This document shows, piece after piece, positions 16,549 through 24,721 of a DNA stretch of 37,381 nt; within the stretch, counting starts at the first letter, position 1; each line of letters opens with the position of its first letter. Location of the stretch: positions 1-37,381 of the forward strand of contig CAVOJV010000032.1 in the NCBI GenBank assembly GCA_963696325.1, written 5' to 3'. The stretch is from CAVOJV01 sp963696325. GTDB taxonomy: Bacteria; Pseudomonadota; Gammaproteobacteria; Competibacterales; Competibacteraceae. The translations under genes were made by a program, and so were the position numbers. The notes below the pieces were generated by a model. That model saw nothing but the letters and a program-made list of their open reading frames with translations. It was not told where the DNA came from and made no database searches.

Positions 16549-16917
16549 ATGAAAGAAATTAAAAATGTGTCAGCGTCATCAGAGTCCACCTATCGGCAAC
16601 TCGAAGACGTGGTGGGTTGCAAATGGTCTGTATCGGTTCTGCACGCGGTGGCCGCTGGAGTCTCGCGTCCTGGTGCCCTGGAACGCCACATACAAGGAAT
16701 CTCAACCAAAGTTCTTTCTGAACGGCTACGCAAACTGGTCGGCTACGGCCTGCTATCCAAGCAAGTTTATGCGGAAGTTCCACTCAGAACGGAATATTCA
16801 CTCACGCAAAATGGCCAAAAGCTGATCGGCATCATCGATCAGATAAAGGTTCTAGATGGTGAAATCTGGAACGCCGAACAAGGCGCTCCAGGGGATGCCA
16901 GAAAGCGGCGCCGCTGA
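16549..16917 (+). CDS. HxlR-family transcriptional regulator
   Basis: The ATG at 16549 gives MKEIKNVSASSESTYRQLED, 122 residues; a TTG three codons earlier is possible. The HxlR winged helix is clear: VVGCKWSVSVLHAVAAGVSR, PGALERHIQGISTKVLSERL and RKLVGYGLLSKQVYAEVPLR, then TEYSLTQNGQKL. Family members often sense electrophiles or oxidants through an N-terminal cysteine. Here the only early Cys is in VGCKW, the usual position. It is divergent from the thioredoxin-like gene and upstream of the MOSC gene. Confidence 0.85.
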   Translation: MKEIKNVSASSESTYRQLEDVVGCKWSVSVLHAVAAGVSRPGALERHIQGISTKVLSERLRKLVGYGLLSKQVYAEVPLRTEYSLTQNGQKLIGIIDQIKVLDGEIWNAEQGAPGDARKRRR

Positions 16918-16962
16918 GCTTGGACGAGAGGGCTAGTCGGTCAATCAGTAACGGAGTTGGCA

Positions 16963-17652
16963 ATGAAGGTCACGGAAATCTGGCGATATCCGGTCAAAAC
17001 CATGGCCGGCGAGAAGCTGGAACGGGTACGCATCGGGCCGCTCGGCATCGAAGGTGACCGCGTCGTGCACGTCGAGGATGCCCACGAGCGGGTGATCACC
17101 GCACGCTCCCATCCGCGTTTCCTGGGCCATAAGGGTACGCTGGGGCCCCTGGGTGAACCGCTGGTGGATGGCCAGCCGTGGAACAGTCCGGAGGTCGCCG
17201 CCAAGGTCGTTGACCTTGGCGGGCCTGGCGCGAAGCTGGTGCGCCACGACGGCATCGAGCGCTTCGATGTGCTGCCGTTGCTGGTGGCCACCGACGGCGC
17301 CATCGCCGCCTTCGGTCACGACCCTCGCCGCTTGCGGCCCAACCTCGTGATCGGTGGTGTTGAGGGGTTGACCGAGCGCGAGTGGCCGGGCGGCTGCCTG
17401 CGCATCGGCCAGGTGCTCATCGGGGTCCAGGACTTGCGCCTGCGCTGCATCATGACCGCATACGATCCCGACACGCTGGTCCAAGACAAGGAAGTCACTC
17501 GCGGCATCTACCGGCGCTTCGAGGGCAAGCTCGCGCTCAACTGTTTTGTGATTGAAGGCGGCGAAATCACCGTGGGTGACGAGGTGCAACTGGTGCGTGG
17601 TCGCGCCTGCGCTGAGTCCACCGCGGCTGCGGTCTTCCCCGAGCCTGATTAG
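16963..17652 (+). CDS. MOSC domain protein, 229 aa
   Basis: Start at the ATG 16963 (MKVTEIWRYPVKTMAGEKLE). The N-terminal beta barrel (YPVKTMAG..L....IGPLGIEGDR) and the later MOSC core are both present. The core includes RPNLVIGGVEGLTEREWPGG and DLRLRCIMTAYDPDTL, with the conserved Cys expected to bind sulphur or the molybdenum cofactor. The family acts in molybdenum-sulphur transfer or N-hydroxylated substrate reduction. No redox partner domain is fused. It lies 45 bases after the HxlR gene, same strand, and could be co-regulated. Its last codons overlap the start of the hydrolase remnant. Confidence 0.85.
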   Translation: MKVTEIWRYPVKTMAGEKLERVRIGPLGIEGDRVVHVEDAHERVITARSHPRFLGHKGTLGPLGEPLVDGQPWNSPEVAAKVVDLGGPGAKLVRHDGIERFDVLPLLVATDGAIAAFGHDPRRLRPNLVIGGVEGLTEREWPGGCLRIGQVLIGVQDLRLRCIMTAYDPDTLVQDKEVTRGIYRRFEGKLALNCFVIEGGEITVGDEVQLVRGRACAESTAAAVFPEPD

Positions 17653-17938
17653 CCCGGACAACTGGAACATGGACTTTCGTTTCATGGAAAAGCCGAACGC
17701 CCGCAAGGTGCAGATGGAGTTTTTCTACGACTACCGCACCAACGTCACGCGCTCTACCCGATGTCGCAGGAGTTTCTGCGTAGTCGTCAGCCCAAAACGA
17801 TTATCTTCTCGGGGCAGGATGATATCTTCTTCACCCGAGAGGGCGGCGAAGCGTGCCCGAAGGACTTGCCCAACGCCGAGATGCATCGGCTCGATTCGGG
17901 TCACTTCGCGGTGGAGGATTGCCTGGATTACTTCGCTA
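17645..17938 (+). pseudogene. Alpha/beta hydrolase remnant, cut by IS630
   Basis: The preserved part reads LISPDNWNMDFRFMEKPNAR, then ..MEFFYDYRTNV. After a two-base insertion near 17750 it continues YPMSQEFLRSRQPKTIIFSG, QDDIFFTREGGEACPKDL, and ..EMHRLDSGHFAVEDCLDYFA. 'GQDDIFFTREG' carries the acid and 'SGHFAVED' the catalytic His of alpha/beta hydrolases. The nucleophile half is missing. The end lies beyond the IS630 insertion: removing the IS and one TA joins DYFA to RNIRRFHDEQVAAK at 19140-19181. Confidence 0.75.
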
Positions 17939-19139
17939 AACCGCATCCAGTTTGAGACCTTGAGTTTTTTGAGGTGAACGACTACCCTCTTTCTGAAAGA
18001 GCCAAAGGGTAGTAAGAGAGCGATGCTGACTATTGATTATAGCCGCTGGGGCCAAGACCCTGACATTTTCAGAGTACTGGGGTTGAATGCGGAGCACCCG
18101 CGCACGCGGGAACGCTTCCTGGCCTTGTACGAGATTTGTGGGGATAAGAACGCCAGTCAAGTTGGTCGGGAAACGGGCCGTAACCCGCAAACGGTGATGG
18201 AGTGGGTGCACCGTTACAATACGGTTGGACCGGCGGCCTTGGTGTACCAGCGTACCGGTGGCCGTTCCCCCTTTTTACCCCGGCCCTGGAACCAGGCGTC
18301 GATGGGGTTATCCGCGAGGCCCTGAAGCAAGCGGCGACCCCCCCGCCAGAGCGGACCGCCCCGCCGGCCCCGCGCTGGACCCTGAAGCGGCTGCAAGGAT
18401 GGCTCCAGGCCCAGGGCCAGGACGAGTGCTGTCGGGAGACGATCCGGCAGGCGCTCAAGCGGTTAGGCTTGTCCTGGAAAAAAGCCCGGAAACTGTTGAA
18501 TAAAGCCGATCCGGATCAGCGGGCGGCGTTTCTAGACAAACTCCCTCCCTTGCTGGTCGCCGCCACCCGGGGCCAACACACGCTGGTCTACATTGATGAG
18601 GCCCATTTTCGCCAGGATACCGATGAAGGCTATGGCTGGTCGGTCAAGGGCGAGCGGTTCTGGGTCAGTTCCAATTCTCCCGGGCTGGGGGCGAAGGTGT
18701 CGTGTTACGGGGTTTACTTCTACAATCAAGGCCAGGTTAAGCTGTATCCATACGACCGTGCCAACAGCGAGATGACCATTGAACTGTTAGAAACCCTCCG
18801 TCGGGAACTCCCGGCGGTACCGCTAACGGTGCTCTGGGACGGGGCGTCCTATCACCGAGCGCAAGCGGTGACCCAACGGGCCGATGAACTGCGGATCAAC
18901 CGGTTGCCATTGCCGGGCTACAGTCCGGACTTCATGCCGGTGGAACACCTCTGGCAGTGGGTACGAGAAGACGTGACCTATCACACCTGTTACGACAATC
19001 GGGCGGAATTGATCGCCCAACTGGAACAGTTTCAACAGGCAATCAACGCCACCCCCAATGCCGTCGCCGACCGACTTTGGGTCAAAACTCACCTCGATCC
19101 CGAAGAGGAAAAACTACGGGTTTCAAAGTAGATGCGGTT
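17939..19139 (+). mobile_element. IS630-family insertion sequence, 1201 bp
   Basis: Terminal inverted repeats AACCGCATC(C/T)A(G/C)TTTGA(G/A)ACC at both ends. Flanking TA dinucleotides (17937-17938 and 19140-19141) match the family's TA target duplication. Deleting the element restores the reading frame of the hydrolase C-terminus, so the insertion event is clear. Confidence 0.9.
18023..19131 (+). CDS. IS630 transposase in two frames (possible -1 frameshift)
   Basis: The first frame begins at ATG 18023 (MLTIDYSRWGQDPDIFRVLG) with the HTH part CGDKNASQVGRETGRNPQTV. It overlaps a second frame that carries the catalytic domain and stops at 19131. Changing from the first to the second frame needs -1 slippage, available at ccccctttttacccc near 18270. 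The second frame contains the DDE residues: YIDEAHFRQD, VLWDGASYHRA and GYSPDFMPVEHLWQWVRED. Fused length is about 369. Programmed frameshifting is known in some IS630 members, so this may be functional rather than broken. Confidence 0.8.
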
Positions 19140-19190
19140 TAGAAACATCCGTCGTTTCCATGACGAGCAGGTGGCCGCCAAGCAGTGGAT
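19140..19190 (+). pseudogene. C-terminal end of the hydrolase beyond IS630
   Basis: Reading across the TA gives RNIRRFHDEQVAAKQ, the usual basic end of such hydrolases. The frame then runs on without a stop into sequence that does not look like the family. Confidence 0.6.
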
Positions 19191-19387
19191 TCCGGATGGC
19201 CTACTCCCTGACAGCCATGATGCTTTTCAGCCACGGGTGGTTGGAGGAGCCACCGAGTTTACAAAGGGGCATGCAGCAGGAACACCTACTGCGGGGTGTA
19301 GGCGGTCCGCCCTCTACCTTGTCGCTCCAGCGGACGCGCGGAAAAGCGCCGCGCGCTGCTGGGGGCGTGCGCGGCGCCTGGGCCCCG

Positions 19388-19552
19388 ACCTGCCCCAACG
19401 GGCAGAATGCAATGACCAGCGAATCGCTGTACTTCGGAATGGCAAAACCGGATGGAACCGTAACCGCCTTAGAATGGCAAGGAATCCTCAACGAATCAAT
19501 CACGCCGAGATCCCCGGAGGGCCTGAGCGTATGGCCCGCTTCGGGTCAGTGG
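19388..19552 (+). pseudogene. DUF3574 lipoprotein fragment
   Basis: The frame reads TCPNGQNAMTSESLYFGMAK, PDGTVTALEWQGILNESITP and EGLSVWPASGQW. This matches my recall of DUF3574 (ESLYFG..., EW..F....VTPRFP.GL.V..A.GQW). Just upstream, in another frame, ALLGACAAPGP looks like a lipobox. The second half of the domain is absent: after GQW the frame diverges and stops at 19654. Function of the family unknown. Confidence 0.6.
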
Positions 19553-19799
19553 ATGTTTTATTTCAGCGTGGATAGCCTTTTGAGTCGGGTGTTTTTAATA
19601 AAGGGCCATCCGGAAAAAGCAGCGACCCTTCCAAAAGATTGCGTGGATCGTTGAGTGGTTGGAAACCGGTAAGACCAGCGTGGGTTCAACCTGATAAGCC
19701 TTAGGTCGTTTTAGACCGTTACCGTGAAAGCTCCCGGAGCTGAGGACGAACACCATCCTCCCGATGACCGGGCCATTTTTTCGAGAATGGTCGTTCTGC
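19553..19799. other. Unassigned stretch between DUF3574 fragment and IS110
   Basis: No gene recognised. It should include the downstream end of the IS110 element, whose exact border I could not place because IS110 elements lack clear inverted repeats. Confidence 0.3.
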
Positions 19800-21048
19800 T
19801 CAGTGGGCCAGAACAGGCGTCGGGAGTTGAGTCGACGCGAACTTCGGCCAGTAGCCGTATTTTTTCAGTGCCTGGATCCAGCGCGGTGCATTCTTGGTCA
19901 CCACGATCGCTTGGTAATCAATCCCAGGGTCGCGATACGCTTCGCGGCGGGTGAATAGAACGTAGATCGTGCGGATCATCTGGTGAGCCACGGCGATGAT
20001 GGCTTTTTTGTGGCCTTTGCGGGGCACCAGGCTTTGATACTTGTCGCGCAGGGTGCTGTGAGTTCGTCGGGCGGCATTGGCCGCTTCGCACAACAAATAG
20101 CGGATCGCGTGGTTGCCCTTGCGGGTTTTACCGGTTTTGCGCTTGCCCGCGCTTTCGTGGTTGCCAGGACACAGGGCCGCCCAGGAAGCAAAATGTTGGG
20201 CGTCGCCGAATGCACTCAGATCAGTGCCGATTTCCACCAGAATCATGGCCGCGCTGATTTGATCGATGCCTGGCAGGGTTTGCAGGAGATGCCAATATTC
20301 GGCATAAGGCGCCATGGCATCGATCAGTTGGGTATCCAATTTCGCCAACTCGCTTTCGAGATAGCGGATATGGCCATGAATCTGTTCCAGCACGAAACGG
20401 TGGCGGGACGAAAGTTCCCCTTCCAACGCGGGCTCCAGGGTATCGCGTTTCGCGCGCAAAGCGCCCTTGGCCCGGTCCAGCAACTGCTCGATGGGTTGCC
20501 CTTCGAGCAGTCCCTCGATCATGGCGCGGGCGGACACGCCATCAATGTCCGAAACCACCGCGCCGAGCTTGATGCCGGCGTCATCGAGCACCTTGTGCAG
20601 GCGGTTCTTTTCGCCGGCCAGGGTTTGGGCCAATTTCTGGCGGTAGCGCGACACCAAACGCAGTTCTTGCAGGTCCTCGGGCGGAATGAAGCTCGGTTTG
20701 ACCAGACCGAACCGCCCCAGCTGGGCGAGCCATTCCGAGTCGGACACGTCGGTTTTACGTCCGGGCACGTTCTTGACATGCCGGGCATTGACCACCATGG
20801 CCGGGATGCCGGCTTGTTCCAAGCCGGCATAAATGCTTTTCCAGTAGATGCCGGTGCTTTCCATCACCACCATGCCCACGCCGAGTTCGAGGAGCCAAGC
20901 CAACCAAGGCGCGTCGGTCACGCTTGAAGCCACCGAAGGAGCGTTGCTGTTTGGCAACCGTACCATCGTCCTGTTCGATCAGCACGGTCAGAACATACAG
21001 CATTCGATGGACGTCCAAGCCGGCAATGCATCGATAAAGAGGGTTCAT
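19800..21048 (-). pseudogene. IS110-family transposase, one frameshift
   Basis: The natural start is ATG 21048 (MNPLYRCIAGLDVHRMLYVL), which supplies the first catalytic Asp in GLDVH. A +1 shift near 20930, just after QQRSFGGFK, is needed to enter the long frame with WLAWLLELGVGMVVMESTGI (catalytic Glu) and GRKTDVSDSEWLA (Asp pair). The Tnp_20 half follows: LQTLPGIDQISAAMILVEIG and ..SFASWAALCPG-type sequence with the conserved serine region. It ends ..STQLPTPVLAH. IS110 enzymes are DEDD recombinases guided by a bridge RNA from the element's end. The upstream end here is split by IS21, so this copy looks dead. Confidence 0.8.
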
Positions 21049-21163
21049 GTGCGTTCTCCCAAGGATTACATTGAAACCGTGAAAACGGTGGACATGTCGG
21101 TCCAGAAGTGTCAATCAGCGTTGAAAAGTATCCAGGAAACAGCGTCCAAAATGACCCAGGGGA

Positions 21164-21898
21164 TTAGGCGGATTTCTTTCGCTGTTTGAAGCGGTAGGAG
21201 TCGTTCCCGGTTTCGAGGATGTCGCAGTGATGGGTGAGCCGGTCGAGCAAGGCGGAGGTCATTTTGGCATCCCCGAAGACCTGCACCCATTCGCCAAAAC
21301 TGAGGTTGGTGGTGATGATCAGGGAGGTTTTTTCGTAGAGTTGGCTGCACAGGTGGAAGAGCAAGGCCCCACCCGTGGACGAGAAGGGGAGATAGCCGAG
21401 CTCATCGAGGATAACCACATCGATCGGGGTGAGTTGGCGGGCTAAAGTACCGGCTTTGCCAAGCTGCTTTTCCCGCTCCAACTGATTGACCAGATCGACC
21501 CCATTGAAGAAGCGTGCCCGCTTGCCCGTATGGATCGCGGCGACGCCCAGAGCAATGGCGAGGTGACTTTTTCCGGTACCGGTTCCGCCGACGAAAATCA
21601 AATTCTGGGCGATGTCGGTGAACTGCGCAGAGCTCAAGGATCGCACGCGCGGTTCGGGGACAGGGGACTCCTGGAAGTCAAAGGTCGCCAAATCCCGATG
21701 CAGGGGAAAGCGCGCGGTCTTCAGTTGATACTGCAAGGTCCGCGCTTGCCGATCCGCCCGTTCGGCATTGAGCAACTGTTGGAGCCACGGCTCCGCCAGT
21801 GGGGGTGGCTCAGTCGGCGGGGTCACCAGATCTGTCAAGGCCTGTGCCATGCCATAGAGACGCAAGGCTTTGAGTTGCGCGATAAGTTCAGCCCGCAT
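21164..21898 (-). CDS. istB: IstB, IS21 helper ATPase
   Basis: Start chosen at ATG 21898 (MRAELIAQLKALRLYGMAQA), overlapping the istA end by 11 bases. An AAA+ fold is clear: Walker A GGTGTGKSHLAIALG, Walker B VVILDELGYLPFS, sensor region LIITTNLSFGEW and DRLTHHCDIL near the C-terminus. About 244 residues, family length. IstB forms an ATP-dependent filament that helps IstA choose targets. Intact. Confidence 0.9.
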   Translation of the reverse strand: MRAELIAQLKALRLYGMAQALTDLVTPPTEPPPLAEPWLQQLLNAERADRQARTLQYQLKTARFPLHRDLATFDFQESPVPEPRVRSLSSAQFTDIAQNLIFVGGTGTGKSHLAIALGVAAIHTGKRARFFNGVDLVNQLEREKQLGKAGTLARQLTPIDVVILDELGYLPFSSTGGALLFHLCSQLYEKTSLIITTNLSFGEWVQVFGDAKMTSALLDRLTHHCDILETGNDSYRFKQRKKSA

Positions 21899-23399
21899 AG
21901 GTTGCCTCCCGCCGGCGGAGCTGATCATAGCGGTCACAGTCGGCCCGCGGTTCCTGGTGCAAGCGGAGCCGATCAGGCGTTTCCAGCCGTGCTGGTGGCA
22001 GGGGGGCCATCAAGCGATGGAGATGATTGAGGATGACCGGCAGAGTCGCCAGACCTTGCTCCAGGGCCAGATCGCAAGCCACTTCCAGGGGTTCCAGGCC
22101 GTGCGGACGGGTCACCAGCAGCAGTTCGACAAAGGCCTTGTCGCCGCCCTTTTGCGTGAGGAACAGTTCCAGGACCTTGCGCACCGAGGCTGGGAGGTCC
22201 CATTGCTGGAAAGGCGCCCCATCGCGTAGCGCGCCGGGTTTTCGTTCCAGCACGGGCAGATAGTGCCAGGGATCGAAGATAAACCGCCCCCGCCCGAACT
22301 GTCGGGGATGTTCGGCTACCACTCGCGCTTCCGCCACCACTCGGATGCGATCGGCATAGGCACGCAGGGAAGCGGTTTTCCCGGCATAGTCCGCTGGTAC
22401 GCTGTAGCGATTACGGTCACAGGCCACCAGGCAGGTGGAAGACACCCGCACGGTCTGTTCAAAATAACCGTCGAAAGCGGCCGTGAAGGGCCGCAACCGC
22501 GGACGCTCCTCCTCGAACACCTCGGCAATGCGCCGGTCGCTTTGCTCCGGATGAAAGCGCTGGGCCAGTTCCCGGCAACGCTGTTCCAACCAGCCATTGA
22601 GTTCAGTGAAATCGGCGAACGCCAGGCGTGGCGTGAACAACCATTCCCGGAGGTTGCCCACTTGGTTTTCCACCTGACCTTTTTCCCAGCCGGCGGCCGG
22701 GGTACAGGCAATGGGTTCGATCAGGTAATGATTCATCAAGGCCAGAAAGCGACGATTGAACGCACGCTCCTTGCCGGTGAAGACCGTCGTGACGATTGGC
22801 TTGGGATTGTCGTAGATGCCTGCCAGGGGCACGCCCCCGAAAAAGACGAAGGCTCGATTATGGGCCTCGAAGATCATCTCCTGGGTTTCACGGGGAAAGG
22901 CCGCCACGAACATCTGCCGGCTGTAGCACAGCCGGAAGTGCGCTACTTTCACCGTCTGTACGACACCCCCCAGAACCATCACCTCGTGACTCCAGTCAAA
23001 CTGGTACTTGGCACCCGGCAGAAACGACAGGGGCACGAACGCTTGCGTGAGCGAAGGCCGTCTATCGCCCTTCCAAGCTTTCACAAACCGCTGCACGCTG
23101 TCATAGGCACCGGCATAGCCTTCGCGCTGGAGTCCTTCATACAAGCGCTGGGCGGTCCGGCGCTCACGCCTGGGTCGGTGGCTCTCGTTCTTTAACCATT
23201 CTTCCAGCAGCGACTGAAAAGCGCCCAGCTTGGGTTGCGGTTGATGCTGACGCGTATAGCTGGGATCCGGGTCGGTGCTCTTCAGGTATTTGCGGACGGT
23301 CTTACGCGTCAGCTGAAAGTCACGGGCAAGCTGGCTGATGGTCTCGCCTTCGACAAAATGACGACGACGAATTTTTCCGATGGTTTCCAAGTAGGTCAC
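21888..23399 (-). CDS. istA: IstA, IS21 transposase
   Basis: A 503-residue protein starting MTYLETIGKIRRRHFVEGET. The HTH is ISQLARDFQLTRKTVRKYLK. The DDE core has YQFDWSHEVMVL (Asp), GIYDNPKPIV (Asp) and GWEKGQVENQVGNLREW (Glu). A beta-barrel part (NRYSVPADYAGKTASLRAYA) and a C-terminal tail follow. Intact, with a complete element around it, so it is potentially active. Confidence 0.92.
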   Translation of the reverse strand: MTYLETIGKIRRRHFVEGETISQLARDFQLTRKTVRKYLKSTDPDPSYTRQHQPQPKLGAFQSLLEEWLKNESHRPRRERRTAQRLYEGLQREGYAGAYDSVQRFVKAWKGDRRPSLTQAFVPLSFLPGAKYQFDWSHEVMVLGGVVQTVKVAHFRLCYSRQMFVAAFPRETQEMIFEAHNRAFVFFGGVPLAGIYDNPKPIVTTVFTGKERAFNRRFLALMNHYLIEPIACTPAAGWEKGQVENQVGNLREWLFTPRLAFADFTELNGWLEQRCRELAQRFHPEQSDRRIAEVFEEERPRLRPFTAAFDGYFEQTVRVSSTCLVACDRNRYSVPADYAGKTASLRAYADRIRVVAEARVVAEHPRQFGRGRFIFDPWHYLPVLERKPGALRDGAPFQQWDLPASVRKVLELFLTQKGGDKAFVELLLVTRPHGLEPLEVACDLALEQGLATLPVILNHLHRLMAPLPPARLETPDRLRLHQEPRADCDRYDQLRRREATYAG

Positions 23400-23512
23400 T
23401 CCAGGTTTCTCCGGTAAAAACCAGAGGGTTTAACACATCGGGGTGGTCCTTTTTGGACGCTGTTTTCCCCGACAACCTGGATACTTTTGCACGCTGATTA
23501 ACAGTCCAGAAG

Positions 23513-23675
23513 CCTCACGCCATCGAATGACGAACGTGGGTCACTTTACCGTGCGTCCTCTAGGGAACAATCTGGGGTACGAAAGGGCCGAACAGGATCG
23601 GGTTAGGCGTCGGGGTCAAACCACCAAACGGACAACGACCTCTTGTCCTCCGTCTTCCCCTCAAGGATGGCAGAA
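23513..23675. other. Upstream end of the IS110 element (possible bridge-RNA region)
   Basis: This sequence was contiguous with the IS110 transposase upstream region before IS21 entered. IS110-group elements encode the bridge RNA in the non-coding end upstream of the transposase. I see no gene here. Its outer border is unknown. Confidence 0.3.
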
Positions 23676-23733
23676 ATTCAACCGGCTTTCATGCTCGGGG
23701 GCGAGCGGAAATCCCGCTCATGACGGGTTAGGC
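23676..23733 (+). repeat. Possible attC site
   Basis: ATTCAAC (23676-23682, fits RYYYAAC) and GTTAGGC (23727-23733, fits GTTRRRY) lie 58 bases apart. An inner stem gagcgg..ccgctc and partial outer pairing tcatg/catga lie between. The L arms pair poorly, so this is tentative and the orientation is unsure. Confidence 0.35.
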
Positions 23734-23808
23734 TAATGAGGCACCCACGCGCGACTGTCATCAAGGCCAGAGCGTACTGCGCATCAACAGGCCGGATATA
23801 TGTGTACA

Positions 23809-23878
23809 GTCTAACCTCGGTTTCTGAATACCCAGATCTCCTTGCAAGCGGAGGGGAGTCCATATATGGGCGTTAGGT
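23809..23878 (+). repeat. Possible attC site before brnT
   Basis: GTCTAAC (23809-23815) and GTTAGGT (23872-23878) match both consensus boxes. Between them only short pairing (ccca/tggg, ctcc/ggag) is seen. The brnT fragment starts 36 bases later, as expected for a cassette gene. Confidence 0.4.
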
Positions 23879-23914
23879 GTTAAGATATGTATGATTATAT
23901 GCATAATCTAGCTC

Positions 23915-23998
23915 GTGCGATTCACCTGGTGTGAACCCAAACGGCGAGCCAACCTCAAAAAGCACGAGGTGGATTTCACCGACGCTGGTTACGGTGCG
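23915..23998 (+). pseudogene. brnT: BrnT-like toxin N-terminal fragment
   Basis: Starts at GTG 23915: M/VRFTWCEPKRRANLKKHEVD, then F-T-D-A. This is the BrnT/DUF497 opening (W.P.K...N..KH.V.F..A). BrnT is a ribonuclease toxin neutralised by BrnA. After about 25 codons the sequence changes to that of a group II intron in reverse orientation, so the toxin is truncated. No brnA follows. Confidence 0.65.
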
Positions 23999-24545
23999 GG
24001 CCTTCACCCTGTCCCGCCCATTACGGTGGGCGTTTGGCTACTATGCCGGTTGCTGACTTCTGCTCCATCACGACCCGTGTTACCCCACGTCGCGCTGCCC
24101 GGGTCGCGGCAGGGTCCGGTGGCTTTCCCGCTACTTTCGCGACGGACCTCCTTCCGGCTCCCATGGCAACCACTGCCCGCTTAGGGTTGGATGGTCATTC
24201 CGCCCCTTTCGGAACGGCCCTCAGTTCGACTCCCTGACTGACACAGGCCGCCTGTGGCGTAGATCTCCCCGAATGAGAACATGAGCTTTCAGTGCACAAG
24301 CGCCGCCTTTACCCTATCCCCCGTTCCTGGCGGGCGTTGTCATCTGGGGCTGACTCGCCCAGGGACTGAGCCTTCTATGCGGTGTCTGTTCGTCGCCTCG
24401 CACCTTTGCCCTTGGGCTTCCTTAAGACCGGTCCTTGCGGACTTGCCCTTGCCGTCGGTTAGTGGTTTCATCTGTCCTAAAGGACCTTACAGGAACTCCC
24501 ACAGGGGACTTTCACCCCATCAGTTCATGCCCATGTCGGGCGTAC
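23999..24545 (-). ncRNA. Group II intron, 3'-truncated, no reverse transcriptase
   Basis: On the - strand the intron starts gtacgcccgacatgggcatg at 24545 and matches the intron at 28648-29404 over most of its length. Shared blocks include gggtgaaagtcccctgtggg, ggctcagtccc.gggcgagtc, cggggagatct and agaagtcagca.c.ggcata. These are the domain I landmarks of bacterial class C introns. The match ends near gacagggtgaaggc, and the sequence enters the brnT fragment, so domains IV-VI are lost. The 5' exon (24546 onward) resembles an attC arm. Confidence 0.8.
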
Positions 24546-24721
24546 CCAAGCGGTTACAGCGGACCGCGCTGCACGCCGCCGCTGAACTGGGATGATGGTG
24601 TTCGCGGGCGGCCGCCAGATCCTGGTAGGGCTTGCCTACGCGACTTTGACCTATGGTATCGGCCGACTGATAGGAGTATCGATGATGGGATAATCGATCC
24701 CGCGCTCGTTCGAGGACTGCC

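Larger units (their letters stand above)
21100..23512 (-). mobile_element. IS21-family element with 9-base direct repeats
   Basis: The ends tgtcaatcagcgttgaaaag and, on the complement, tgttaatcagcgtgcaaaag both continue into tatccagg. The IS spans 21109-23503. gtccagaag flanks it on both sides (21100-21108, 23504-23512) as an exact 9-base repeat. Such length is slightly above the usual 4-8 for IS21, so one base may be chance. It sits about 60 bases upstream of the IS110 transposase start. Confidence 0.9.

Noticed and set aside
19983..20927. 314-codon + strand frame, and the similar frames at 22263-23195 and 30458-31165
   Set aside because: Antisense shadows of the IS110, IS21 and IS4-like transposases.
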